Source of the DNA: CAVWQV01 sp963757115
Lineage (GTDB): Bacteria; Pseudomonadota; Alphaproteobacteria; Acetobacterales; Acetobacteraceae
Assembly (NCBI GenBank): GCA_963757115.1
Contig: CAVWQV010000006.1
Coordinates: forward strand, 682,001 to 746,000
Length of the DNA: 64,000 bases
Reading direction: 5' to 3'
The position numbers and the translations under genes were made by a program. The stretch's first letter is position 1, and each line of letters starts with the position of its first letter. Below the pieces are notes generated by a model. The model worked only from the letters and a program-made list of their open reading frames with translations, searched no databases and was not told where the DNA came from. Shown piece by piece: positions 18,273-28,069 of this stretch.

Positions 18273-19173
18273 ATGTTGGACTGGGACGAGCTCCGCACCT
18301 TCCTTGCCATCGCCCGCAGCCACACGCTGTCCGCGGCCGCCCGCGATCTCGGGGTCCGCCAGTCGACCATGAGCCGCCGGCTGGACGCGCTCGAAGTTCG
18401 CGCCGGCGTCCGCCTGCTGCAGAAGACGCCGACCGGGTACGTGCTCACCCCGGCCGGGGAATCGGCACTCGCCCACGTAGAGCGGATGGAGCAGGAGGCG
18501 TTGGCTGTCGAGCTGACGGTGGCGGGACACGAGGAGCGATTAGAGGGCGTCGTCCGGCTGACCACGATCGGGACCATCGCTGTGAGCCTCCTGCCGCCCG
18601 TACCTCGCCGCGTTCCGCGCCCGCTATCCGCTGATAACCGTCGAAGTCGTCACCGAAAGCCGGCTCTTGAGCCTGGCGCGGCGCGAGGCGGACCTGTCGC
18701 TGTGGCCGGCGCGGCCGATGGGCAACGAGCTGATCGCCCGCAAGGTGTCCGAGATTCCCTATGCCGTGTTCGCCAGCACTGACTACATCGAGCGCATGGG
18801 TAAGCCTGATTTCGCGGCAGGGGCGCCCGGCCACGACGTCATCCTGCGAGGGGAAGCGGACCATAGCTACCCCGAAATGATGTGGATGACCTCGCTCACG
18901 GGGCATGCCAACATCGCCCTACGCACGGGCAATACCGACCTGATGCTGGCGGCCACCATCGCGGGGGTCGGGATCGCCGCCTTGCCCGAAATGCTCGCAA
19001 GTGAGCGGGGGCTGACGCGGCTTCCGGTTGCGGGGAGGACGGCGCGGCGGGAGCTCTGGCTCGCCGTGCATCACGACACGCGCCGCACGCCGCGGATCAG
19101 CGCCTTCATGGACGCGCTGGTGAAGGGCCTGCGGGACACCACCGAGCCGCCGCGGATGGCCAAGGCCTCGTGA
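18273..19173 (+). CDS. LysR-family transcriptional regulator (frame broken near 18598)
   Basis: The N-terminal winged helix-turn-helix is clear (LDWDELRTFLAIARSHTLSA, then VRQSTMSRRLDALEVRAGVR). The effector domain is split by one extra C in CCGCCC-GTAC near 18597-18600. Removing it gives LLPPYLAAFRARYPLITVEV, continuing in the second frame to the stop at 19173, for ~300 residues, normal for the family. The C-terminal part contains ADLSLWPARPMGNELIARKV and a short-chain-type ending. The divergent LLM oxidoreductase (start 18183) is the probable target, as LysR regulators usually control the adjacent divergent gene. Confidence 0.85.
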
Positions 19174-19283
19174 CGGAGCGCGCGCGCCCGAGGTGCAACC
19201 TGCGGCAGATCAACCTAGCCTAGGTTCGCCCGGAGCGTCGTCTCGTTGAAGGGCAGCGATCAGCGCGCTATGTGCGATGCCTC

Positions 19284-20441
19284 ATGGACGCGATCAGTGC
19301 CGACCCTACGGGCCAAGGCCCGCTGCCTGCCTATCGCGCCCTCGTATCGGCCGGCGAACTCGTCGCAGACCCGGCGCAAGCGCTGGCCGCCCAGCGCTTG
19401 CAGGATCTCTGGGTCAAGCTGAGGCGATACGACCCACCGCCACGACCGGCGCAGGTCGGCTTCCTGTCGCGTCTGCTGCGCCTCAAGCCGACCGACGAAG
19501 CCGGCGAGGATCGGCCGAACGGCCTCTATCTCGTGGGGGAGGTCGGGCGCGGGAAGTCGATGCTGATGGACCTGTTCTTCGCCTCGGCCGATGTCGAGCG
19601 GAAGCGCCGCATCCACTTTCATCGCTTCATGCAGGACGTCCACGCCCGGATCTTCGCGTGGAAACGGGCCAATCCGGACGGGGATGACCCCATCCCCCCG
19701 CTTGCGGACGCGCTCGCCGAGGAAGCCGCGCTACTCTGCTTTGATGAGTTTCAGGTCAACGACATCGCTGACGCGATGATCCTGGGCCGCCTGTTCCAGG
19801 CGTTGTTCGATCGCTCGGTGGTGGTCGTGGCCACCTCCAACACGCAACCGGACGACCTCTTCAAGGGCCAGCCGGGGCGGGACGCCTTTCTTCCGTTCAT
19901 CGCACTGATCAAGGCTCGCCTCGACGTGCTCCTGCTGGAGGGAGGACGTGACTTCCGCCGGGCGCGGCTGCGCGGGATGCCGACCTGGCACGTGCCGGCC
20001 GATCATCGGGCGGAATTGGCACTCGACCGGGCGTTCGCGGCGTTGACCGGCGGCGCGGAAGGCAAGCCAACACGCCTTCGGGTTATGGGACGTACCCTCG
20101 AGGTGCCGCTCGCCGCCGAGGGCGTCGCGCGCTTCGACTTTCAAGCGTTGTGCGGCCAGCCGCTCGGCGCCGGTGACTATCTGGCGCTCGCGACACACTT
20201 CCACGCGCTCGTTGTCGACGACATTCCCATCCTGTCGCCCGACAATTTCGACGTAGCGCGCCGCTTCACCGTATTGATCGACGCTTTGTACGATCACCGG
20301 GCGAAGCTGCTCGCATCCGCCGCGGCGCTACCCGATCAGCTCTACCGGAGCGGCGAGAACGCCAAGATGTTCGAACGGACCGCCTCGCGCCTGGAGGAGA
20401 TGCAGAGCGAGGATTGGCTGGCGCTCGAGCACTTGCCTTAG
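19284..20441 (+). CDS. zapE: ZapE / AFG1-family P-loop ATPase
   Basis: 385 residues of the AFG1/ZapE family, AAA-like ATPases linked to cell division in E. coli and to protein turnover in mitochondria. The Walker A is GEVGRGKS near 88 (LYLVGEVGRGKSMLMDLFF). The sensor-like FHRFMQDVHARI follows, and the Walker B-like region is LLCFDEFQVNDIADAMILG. Further family blocks are VVATSNTQPDDLFKG, LPFIALIKARLDVLLLEGG and a C-terminal SGENAKMFERTASRLEEMQS. I choose the ATG at 19284; an in-frame GTG at 19272 is possible. In many alphaproteobacteria this gene precedes mdh-sucCDAB, as here, though sfnG is inserted on the opposite strand. Confidence 0.88.
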   Translation: MDAISADPTGQGPLPAYRALVSAGELVADPAQALAAQRLQDLWVKLRRYDPPPRPAQVGFLSRLLRLKPTDEAGEDRPNGLYLVGEVGRGKSMLMDLFFASADVERKRRIHFHRFMQDVHARIFAWKRANPDGDDPIPPLADALAEEAALLCFDEFQVNDIADAMILGRLFQALFDRSVVVVATSNTQPDDLFKGQPGRDAFLPFIALIKARLDVLLLEGGRDFRRARLRGMPTWHVPADHRAELALDRAFAALTGGAEGKPTRLRVMGRTLEVPLAAEGVARFDFQALCGQPLGAGDYLALATHFHALVVDDIPILSPDNFDVARRFTVLIDALYDHRAKLLASAAALPDQLYRSGENAKMFERTASRLEEMQSEDWLALEHLP

Positions 20442-20449
20442 CCAAGCTC

Positions 20450-21574
20450 TCAATCGGCGGCGAGTTCGGGCATCGGCAGGGCACGCTCCAGTTCACGGAC
20501 CAGTGGCAGCACCCGTTCGCCGAAGAAACGCACCTCCTCCTGGAAGTGGAGGAAGCCGCACAGAATCAAATTCACGCCGAGGCGCTTGAGACGCACGATC
20601 CGTTCGGCGATCTGCTCGGGGGTGCCGATGAGGTTGGTGCGGAACCCGTCATTGTCCTGCACGAGGTCGCGGAACCCGGAATCCTGCCACATCCCTTTTC
20701 CTTCGGGTGAGGCTTGGCCGGCTTGGCGCACAGCTTGGCCGAACGCTTGGACCGCCTCGGCATCGGCCGCGCCAATAATCGCCTCTAGTTGCTCCTGCGC
20801 CTCACGCTCCGTCTCGCGCGCAATCACGAAGGCATTGGCACCGAAGCGGACCCGCCTGCGGTTGGCGGACGCGAGCGCACTGACGTTCTCGATCTGCGCG
20901 CGATGACCTTCGGGGGTGTTGCCGTTCATGAAATACCAATCGGACACCGTGCCCGCATTCTCCTGCGCGGCGCGCGAGTTCCCGCCCTGAAATATTTCCG
21001 GATGCGGGTGCTGGGCAGGCTTCGGCTTCAAGGTGAAATTGTTGATCTGGTAGAACTCGCCTTGAAAGCTGAAATTGTCCTCCGTCCAAATTCCCTTCAT
21101 CACCTTGATGAACTCGCGCGAGCGGCGATAACGCGCGTCGTGCTCAAGCCAAGGAAGGCCGAGGGCTTCGAATTCACCCTGGAACCAGCCGCTGACGACG
21201 TTGACCGCCCAGCGTCCGCCGAACAGCTGATCGGCGCTGGCCCCGAGTTTCGCCACCACGGCGGGATGCCACGGCCCCGGCAGAATCGCCGCGATCACCT
21301 TCAGGCGCTCGGTTGCGGCCAGCAGTGCCGTGGAGATGGTCGTCAACTCGTGTTGATACTCCGCTCCGTAGCTGCCGATAAAGCGGATCTGCGATAGCGC
21401 ATAGTCAAATCCGACCGTCTCGGCGATACGCGCCAGCTCAATGTTGTAGCCGATGCCCCAATCGGTTCGCTGCGGGATCTTGCTCACCACCAGCCCGCCA
21501 CTGACGTTGGGCACCCAGTAGGCAAACTTCATATCCTCGAGGCGGCCGGCCTGCGGCGGAACGATACTGTTCAC
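20450..21574 (-). CDS. sfnG: Dimethylsulfone monooxygenase (FMNH2-dependent), SfnG-like
   Basis: A 374-residue LLM-family protein closely matching the SfnG pattern, which converts dimethyl sulfone to methanesulfinate with FMNH2 for sulfur supply. Diagnostic blocks are KFAYWVPNVSGGLVVS, NVVSGWFQGEFEALGLPWLE, HPEIFQGGNSRAAQENAG, KGMWQDSGFRDLVQDNDGFR and RLGVNLILCGFLHFQEEV. The MKFAYWV Met at residue 15 is a possible alternative start. No msuD/ssu genes or SfnR-type regulator are seen beside it, so the sulfone role rests on family similarity. The 277-bp upstream region (21575-21851) contains a small AT-rich patch with GATATC near 21627 but no clear sigma-54 site. Converges with zapE, 8 bp apart. 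Confidence 0.82.
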   Translation of the reverse strand: MNSIVPPQAGRLEDMKFAYWVPNVSGGLVVSKIPQRTDWGIGYNIELARIAETVGFDYALSQIRFIGSYGAEYQHELTTISTALLAATERLKVIAAILPGPWHPAVVAKLGASADQLFGGRWAVNVVSGWFQGEFEALGLPWLEHDARYRRSREFIKVMKGIWTEDNFSFQGEFYQINNFTLKPKPAQHPHPEIFQGGNSRAAQENAGTVSDWYFMNGNTPEGHRAQIENVSALASANRRRVRFGANAFVIARETEREAQEQLEAIIGAADAEAVQAFGQAVRQAGQASPEGKGMWQDSGFRDLVQDNDGFRTNLIGTPEQIAERIVRLKRLGVNLILCGFLHFQEEVRFFGERVLPLVRELERALPMPELAAD

Positions 21575-21851
21575 TTGTCATCTCCGGTGAAATGATGATG
21601 GCTGGCGCGTGGCGGCGTGAATATCAGATATCACATGCTGTCTTCGTGTGAATCAAGATAAACGAACGGCAATCGCCTTTCGTCGCGTTCACGGTCCGGT
21701 GCGTGCCCAGCGAGCCGAGTGTTCCCCCGCCGGGCTGCAGTGCCCGCAGCTTGCTGCTCTAGGGCATCTGCGCTAGCAAACGAGTGCCCCGGGCGGCCGG
21801 ACCCTCGGCTGCTCGCGGCGCATCGGACTCCTTCCTGGGCAAGGAACCTTT

Positions 21852-22805
21852 ATGGCTCGCAACAAAGTCGCCCTGGTCGGCGCCGGTAATATCGGCGGCA
21901 CGCTCGCCCACCTTGTCGGCCTCAAAGAACTCGGCGATGTCGTGCTGTTCGACGTCTTCGGCGGCGTTGCTGCCGGCAAGGCGCTCGACCTAATGCAGTC
22001 CGGCCCGGTCGAGGGCTTCGACGCCGTAATGACCGGTGGCTCCGACTACGCCGCGATCGCTGGTGCTGATGTCGTGATCGTGACGGCCGGATTTCCCCGC
22101 ACACCCGGGATGTCGCGTGACGATCTCATCGGCAAGAACGCCGGCGTGATCGCCGAAGTCGCGAGCGGGATCAAGACGCACTGCCCGGACGCTTTCGTCA
22201 TCGTCATCACCAACCCGCTCGACGCGATGGTCTGGGTGATGCAGCAGAAATCCGGCCTGCCGGCCAACAAGGTGGTAGGCATGGCCGGCGTGCTCGACAG
22301 TTCGCGCTTCCGCCTGTTCCTGGCGCACGAGTTCAACGTTTCGGTGGAAGACGTGACGGCGTTCGTGCTTGGCGGGCACGGCGACAGCATGGTGCCGCTG
22401 ACACGCTACTCCGCGGTCGCGGGCATCCCGGTGCCCGATCTCGTCCGCATGGGCTGGACTACGCAGGCGAAGATCGACGCGATTGTCGCGCGCACCGCCA
22501 ACGGCGGGGGCGAGATCGTCAAGCTGCTCGAGCGCGGCAGCGCATTCTACGCCCCGGCCACCGCCGCCGTTGCCATGGCGGAAAGCTATCTCAAGGACAA
22601 GAAGCGCGTTCTTCCCTGTGCCGCGATGCTGAGCGGGCAGTACGGCGTCGAGGGGCTCTATGTTGGGGTTCCGGTGGTGATCGGCGCGGGCGGGGTCGAG
22701 CGGATCGTCGAGATCGAGCTCAACCCGGCTGAGAAGGCCGCCTTCGACAAATCCTGCGCCGCGGTGCGGGAGCTGATCGACGCTTCGAGAAAGCTGATCG
22801 GCTAG
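21852..22805 (+). CDS. mdh: Malate dehydrogenase (LDH-like type)
   Basis: 317-residue NAD-dependent malate dehydrogenase of the type common in alphaproteobacteria. The nucleotide-binding start is KVALVGAGNIGGTLAHLVG. The substrate-binding region is GFPRTPGMSRDDLIGKN, followed by VITNPLDAMVWVMQ and the catalytic His in VLGGHGDSMVPL. It oxidises malate to oxaloacetate in the TCA cycle. The start is preceded by AAGGAACCTTT. It is first gene of the TCA block, with sucC starting 42 bp downstream. Its promoter should lie in 21575-21851. Confidence 0.95.
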   Translation: MARNKVALVGAGNIGGTLAHLVGLKELGDVVLFDVFGGVAAGKALDLMQSGPVEGFDAVMTGGSDYAAIAGADVVIVTAGFPRTPGMSRDDLIGKNAGVIAEVASGIKTHCPDAFVIVITNPLDAMVWVMQQKSGLPANKVVGMAGVLDSSRFRLFLAHEFNVSVEDVTAFVLGGHGDSMVPLTRYSAVAGIPVPDLVRMGWTTQAKIDAIVARTANGGGEIVKLLERGSAFYAPATAAVAMAESYLKDKKRVLPCAAMLSGQYGVEGLYVGVPVVIGAGGVERIVEIELNPAEKAAFDKSCAAVRELIDASRKLIG

Positions 22806-22847
22806 TATGCGGCTGGGCTTTGCATGACCCACATCAGGGCCTGACGA

Positions 22848-24044
22848 ATGAACATCCACGAATATCAGGCCAAGGAGCTGCTGCGGAAATACGGCGTGGC
22901 CTTGCTCGAAGGGCATGTGGCGTGGACGCCGGAGGAGGCGGAGGCGGCAGCGCGCAAGCTGCCAGGCCCGGTTTACGTGGTGAAGTCGCAGATCCATGCC
23001 GGCGGCCGCGGGGCAGGGCGGTTCGCCGACGATCCGCACGGCAAGGGCGGCGTACGCTTGGCCCGGTCGCCCGAGGAAGCGCGGGAAGCCGCGGCGGCGA
23101 TGATCGGAAACGTACTTGTCACCAAACAGACCGGCCCGGCCGGCCGCCGGGTCAGCCGGGTCTATGTGGAGGCCGGCTGCGACATCAGCCGCGAGCTCTA
23201 TTTGTCTCTGCTGATCGATCGCGCCACCTCGCGCGTGACCATCATGGCATCGACCGAAGGCGGCATGGAGATCGAGGAGGTCGCCGAGCGCCATCCCGAG
23301 AAGATCCTCCGGGCCGACGTCGATCCCGCGTCGGGGATCTCGGGCTTTCATGCCCGCAAGCTTGCCTTTGGGCTCGGCCTCGAGGGCAAGCAGGTCGGCG
23401 CGTTTACTCGGTTCGTGCTCGCGTTGTACGAGGCGTTCCTGGCACTCGATTGCGCCATCGTCGAGATCAACCCACTGGTCGTGACCGGCGGCGGCGAGAT
23501 CGTCGCACTCGACGCCAAGGTGAGCTTCGATGACAACGCGCTGTATCGGCATCCGGAGCTCGAACGCCTGCGCGACGAGGCGGAGGAGGACCCGAAGGAG
23601 CTGGAAGCGGCCAAACACGCCCTGAATTACGTCGCGCTCGAGGGGACGATCGGCTGCATGGTGAACGGTGCCGGGCTCGCGATGGCGACCATGGACATCA
23701 TCAAGCTGTACGGCGCGGCACCGGCGAACTTCCTCGACGTGGGCGGCGGCGCCACCAAGGAGCGCGTCACCGCGGCGTTCAAGATCATCCTGTCGGACCC
23801 GAACGTGGAGGGCATCCTGGTCAACATCTTCGGCGGCATTATGCGCTGCGACGTGATCGCCGAAGGCGTGGTCGCGGCCGCGCGAGAGGTGTCGCTGAGT
23901 GTACCGCTGGTGGTGCGCCTGGAAGGCACGAATGTCGGGCTCGGCAAGGAGATCATGGCCAAGTCCGGATTGCCGATCATCTCGGCCGACAACCTCGCCG
24001 ACGCAGCCGAGAAGGTCGTCAAGGCGGTGCGGGAGGCCGCGTAA
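22848..24044 (+). CDS. sucC: Succinyl-CoA synthetase beta subunit
   Basis: 398 residues; the ATP-grasp and substrate-specificity subunit of ADP-forming succinyl-CoA synthetase. It starts MNIHEYQAKELLRKYGV. It contains the nucleotide-binding KSQIHAGGRGAGRF, the Mg-binding EINPLVVTGGGEIVALDAK and the C-terminal flavodoxin-like domain (GCMVNGAGLAMATMD, NIFGGIMRCDVIAEGVV). It makes succinate plus ATP from succinyl-CoA with SucD. It is followed by sucD after one base. Confidence 0.96.
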   Translation: MNIHEYQAKELLRKYGVALLEGHVAWTPEEAEAAARKLPGPVYVVKSQIHAGGRGAGRFADDPHGKGGVRLARSPEEAREAAAAMIGNVLVTKQTGPAGRRVSRVYVEAGCDISRELYLSLLIDRATSRVTIMASTEGGMEIEEVAERHPEKILRADVDPASGISGFHARKLAFGLGLEGKQVGAFTRFVLALYEAFLALDCAIVEINPLVVTGGGEIVALDAKVSFDDNALYRHPELERLRDEAEEDPKELEAAKHALNYVALEGTIGCMVNGAGLAMATMDIIKLYGAAPANFLDVGGGATKERVTAAFKIILSDPNVEGILVNIFGGIMRCDVIAEGVVAAAREVSLSVPLVVRLEGTNVGLGKEIMAKSGLPIISADNLADAAEKVVKAVREAA

Positions 24045-24045
24045 G

Positions 24046-24921
24046 ATGGCAATCCTGGTCGACGCGAACACGCGGGTTATCACCCAGGGCTTCACCGGGG
24101 CGCAGGGCACGTTCCACTCCGAACAGGCAATCGCTTACGGCACCAAGGTCATGGGCGGTGTCACGCCAGGAAAGGGTGGGACCAGGCACCTCGATCTCCC
24201 CGTGTTCGACACGGTAGCCGAAGCGCGTGAGGCGACCGGGGCGACGGCGAGCGCCGTCTACGTGCCGCCCGCTTTCGCGGCCGACGCCATCCTGGAGGCG
24301 ATCGACGCTGAGGTCCCGTTGATCGTCTGCATCACCGAGGGCATCCCGGTGCTCGACATGGTGCGCGTCAAGCGGGCGCTGTCCGGCTCATCGTCGCGGC
24401 TCATCGGCCCGAACTGCCCAGGCGTAATCACCCCGGACGCCTGTAAAATCGGCATCATGCCCGGGCACATCCATCGCCGAGGCTCGGTCGGCATCGTGTC
24501 GCGCTCCGGGACCCTGACATACGAGGCGGTGGCGCAGACCACGGCGGCGGGGCTCGGCCAGAGTTCCTGTGCGGGCATCGGCGGCGACCCGGTGAAGGGA
24601 ACGGACTTCATCGAGATCCTGGAGCTGTTCCTCGCGGACCCCGAAACGAAGCAGATCATCATGATCGGCGAGATCGGCGGGCAGAGCGAGATTGATGCGG
24701 CCGAGTTCCTCGCGAAGAGCCATGTGAAGAAGCCGACGGTGGGCTTCATCGCGGGGGCTACCGCTCCTCCTGGGCGGCGCATGGGCCACGCCGGCGCGGT
24801 GATCAGCGGCGGACGGGACACGGCGGCGGCCAAGATGGACGCGATGCGGTCGGCCGGCATCCACGTCGCCGAAAGCCCGGCAGCCCTCGGGAGCACGATG
24901 GTTCGGGCGCTCCGCGGCTGA
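24046..24921 (+). CDS. sucD: Succinyl-CoA synthetase alpha subunit
   Basis: 291 residues. The CoA-binding N-terminal domain (QGFTGAQGTFHSEQAIAYGT) is followed by GPNCPGVITPDACKIGIMPG and the phosphorylated His248 in RMGHAGAVISGG. It forms the tetramer with SucC. The ATG at 24046 lies one base after the sucC stop, so the two are translated together. A palindromic intergenic element follows before sucA. Confidence 0.96.
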   Translation: MAILVDANTRVITQGFTGAQGTFHSEQAIAYGTKVMGGVTPGKGGTRHLDLPVFDTVAEAREATGATASAVYVPPAFAADAILEAIDAEVPLIVCITEGIPVLDMVRVKRALSGSSSRLIGPNCPGVITPDACKIGIMPGHIHRRGSVGIVSRSGTLTYEAVAQTTAAGLGQSSCAGIGGDPVKGTDFIEILELFLADPETKQIIMIGEIGGQSEIDAAEFLAKSHVKKPTVGFIAGATAPPGRRMGHAGAVISGGRDTAAAKMDAMRSAGIHVAESPAALGSTMVRALRG

Positions 24922-25042
24922 GGGCGACTCCTCGGCTGCGGGTTGCGCTTCGGGAAACCCTGAAGCCATCCCAAAGGGGCTCACGGCGCGGTCGCCCAAT
25001 CCCCATTTCCGACGGATAGATGGCAACCTAGGTCTGCCCTAT

Positions 25043-25126
25043 CCGTCATTGCCGGTTTGACCCGGCGATCCACGCACAAGGCATGTTCTCGGCCTGAATG
25101 CCCGGATCAAGCCCCGGGCGTGGCGG
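25043..25126. repeat. Palindromic intergenic repeat element
   Basis: An imperfect palindrome of ~84 bp lies between sucD and sucA. The left half begins CCGTCATTGCCGGTTTGACC and the right half ends CAAGCCCCGGGCGTGGCGG; each half also forms its own small hairpin (GCCGG/CCGGC and CCCGG/CCGGG). The pattern xTTGACCCGG... CCCGGxxCAAGCCC is that of the dispersed extragenic palindromes of alphaproteobacteria. It could act as a terminator or mRNA stabiliser inside the suc block. A related shorter hairpin is at 55013. Confidence 0.6.
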
Positions 25127-25192
25127 AATAGGCTGCTTCTGTCGGAATGCTCTGCTGCCGAGCGGGCGTTTCAGCTGCGAAGGGGATTGAAT

Positions 25193-28045
25193 ATGGCGGG
25201 CGTTGATGTTCTCGCGACGGCGTTCAACGGCGGCAACGCGGCGTTTATCGCCGACATGTACGCGCGGTGGCTGGCGAACCCGGCTTCCGTAGACGAGAGC
25301 TTCGGCGAGCTATTCACCGCACTGAACGACGAGTCCCGGGCCGTCCTGAGCGATGCTGTCGGCGCATCGTGGGCACCGCGGCACTTCGCGCTCGGGCCGG
25401 AGCCGGTCTCCCGCCCCGATGCCGCACAACTGGCGCGACCGCGCCCTCGCTCGACAGCATCCGCAATTCCATCCGGGCACTCATGCTGATCCGGGTTTAT
25501 CGCGTCCGTGGCCATTTGGAAGCCAAGCTCGACCCGCTCGGCTTGCAGGTGCCGAAGCCGCACCCCGAGCTCGACCCCCGAACCTACGGGTTCAGCGAAG
25601 CCGACATGGACCGGCCGATTTTCATCGACAACGTGCTCGGCCGCGAGTTCGCGACGATGCGCGAGATCGTTCAAGTGCTTCGGCGAACCTATTGCGGCCC
25701 GCTCGGCGTCGAGTTCATGCACATCCAGGACCCCGACCAGAAGGCATGGATCCAGCGCCGGGTGGAAGGGGCGCCCTGGCTGACTGCGTTCAGCCCCGCG
25801 GAGAAGGAGACGATCCTTCGGCAGCTCACGGAAGCCGAGGCGTTTGAGGCGTTCTGCCAACGCCGCTACGTCACAACCAAGCGGTTTGGCCTGGAAGGCG
25901 GCGAGATCACCATTCCCGCCCTGCACACGATCATCGGGGCGAGCGTGCGAGCCGGCGTGCGGGAAGTCGTGATCGGGATGCCGCATCGCGGACGGCTCAA
26001 TACGCTTGTCAACATCGTCAAGAAGCCGCTGACCGCGGTGTTCAGCGAGTTCGCCGGCGCAAGCTTCAAGCCCGACGACGTGCAGGGCTCGGGTGACGTC
26101 AAATACCATCTCGGCACCTCCGCCGACCTCGAGATCGGCGGGCAGCCCGTGCATCTCTCGTTGCAGCCGAACCCATCCCATCTTGAGGCGGTGGACCCCG
26201 TCGTCGCCGGCAAGGTTCGCGCGCGGCAGGACATGGCGGGCGACACCAAAGCGCGCCGCTCCGTGCTCGGCATCCTCATGCACGGCGACGCCGCGTTTGC
26301 CGGCCAGGGCCTCGTGTACGAGACCTTGGCAATGAGCCAGCTCATCGGCTATCGCACCGGCGGCACGGTGCATGTCGTGGTCAACAACCAGATCGGCTTC
26401 ACGACGGTTCCGGCGCACGCCTATTCCGGCCTTTATTGCACGGACGTGGCGAAGTCGATCCAGGCGCCGATCCTTCATGTCAACGGCGACAATGCCGAAG
26501 CCGTCGTATTCGCTGCACGGATGGCGGCCGAATACCGGATGGAGTTCGGCAGCGACATCGTGCTCGACATCGTTTGCTATCGCCGCCACGGCCACAACGA
26601 GACGGACGAGCCGGCCTTCACTCAGCCGATCATGTATCGGGCGATCAATGCGCGCGAGACCACTCGGCAATTATACGCGGATGCGCTGGCCGCCGAAGGT
26701 GCCGTATCGGCCGAGCGGTCCAAGGCAATGCTCGATGAAGCGAACGCGACGTTGGAAGCCGCCTATCAGGCGGCCGGCGGCTATCGCCCGAACAAGGCGG
26801 ACTGGCTGGAAGGTCACTGGTCCGGGTTGCGAGAACCGGAACAGCAGACGGAGCACTCGGAAGAGGATACGGCCGTTCCGGCGCCCATCTTGCAGCAGGT
26901 CGGCGCGGCGCTTTGGAAGGTTCCGGAGGGCTTCCGGCTCAATTCCAAGATCGCGCGTCAGCTCGACGCCAAGCGCGCGATGATGGAAACGGGGCAGGGC
27001 ATCGACTGGGCGACCGGCGAGGCGCTCGCCTTTGGCTCCCTGTTATTGGAGGGGCATCGGGTGCGCTTGTCCGGTGAGGACACCCAGCGCGGGACGTTCA
27101 GCCAACGCCATGCCGTGCTGATCGATCAGGTGGACCAGAACGAATACGTGCCTTTGAACAACATCGCGCCGGGCCAGGCGCGCATCGACATCTACAATTC
27201 GTTGCTGTCGGAGCAGGGCGTGCTCGGCTTCGAGTACGGCTATTCGGTCGCGGACCCGCACACCCTGGTGCTGTGGGAAGCGCAGTTCGGCGATTTCGCC
27301 AACGGCGCGCAGGTCATCGTCGACCAGTTTCTCGCGAGCGGCGAAACGAAGTGGCTCCGCATGTCCGGGCTCACCTTGCTGCTGCCGCACGGCTACGAGG
27401 GGCAAGGGCCGGAGCATTCCTCGGCCCGGCTGGAGCGCTATCTGCAAATGTGCGCTGAACGCAACATGGCAGTGTGCAATCTCACGACCCCCGCCAACTA
27501 CTTTCACAAGCTACGGCGTCAGCTGAAACGAAACTTCCGCAAGCCGCTGGTGCTGATGACGCCGAAATCCCTGCTGCGCCACAAGCTAGCCGTCTCACCG
27601 CTCGCGGATTTCGCCGAAGGCAGCACGTTCCGCTTTGTCATCCCCGAAACCGACGCGATCAATGCCCCGGAGGATGTGCGTCGCGTGGTACTATGCAGCG
27701 GCAAGGTGTTCTACGACTTGCTGCAGCGGCGTCGGGAGGCAGGCGTTACGGACGTTGCGATCATGCGCGTTGAGCAGCTGTTCCCGTTCCCACAGAAGAC
27801 GTTGACTCGCGAGCTGGCGCGGTATCCGCAATGCCGACCTCGTGTGGTGCCAGGAGGAGCCGGAAAACATGGGCGCCTGGACGTTCGTCGACCGCAAGAT
27901 CGAAAAAGTGCTAGGCGGCATCGACATCGCGGCCAAGCGGCCCGTCTACGTCGGCCGCGCGGAGGCTGCGAGCACCGCCACCGGGCTTGCCAAGACGCAC
28001 GCCGCGCAGCAGGCCGCGTTGGTCAACGCCGCGCTCGGCCTCTGA
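25193..28045 (+). CDS. sucA: 2-oxoglutarate dehydrogenase E1 component (frame broken near 25433 and 27829)
   Basis: Thiamine-diphosphate E1 of the 2-oxoglutarate dehydrogenase complex, ~950 residues. The E1o N-terminus (NAAFIADMYARWLANPASVD) recruits the E2 core. ThDP and active-site blocks are IGMPHRGRLNTLVNIV, LMHGDAAFAGQGLVYET, VVNNQIGFTTVP and YRRHGHNETDEPAFTQP; the C-terminal domain has EYGYSVADPHTLVLWEAQF. One base is missing near 25433 (CAACTGGC-GCGACC). One C is extra near 27829 (TATCCG-C-AATGCC), after which DLVWCQEEPENMGAWTFVDR continues to the TGA at 28043. Both look like sequencing errors. The ATG at 25193 has a good AAGGGG site 7 nt upstream. Confidence 0.93.
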
Positions 28046-28069
28046 CACGCACAAGAGGAACCATACGCG

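Noticed and set aside
21990..24110. Long open frame on the minus strand opposite mdh/sucC/sucD
   Set aside because: It runs antisense to three clear TCA genes in GC-rich sequence, has no recognisable domain and is a composition artefact.
25171..26670. Minus-strand 499-codon frame under sucA
   Set aside because: Antisense to E1 with conserved motifs; His/Arg-rich low-complexity composition typical of reverse frames in GC-rich DNA.
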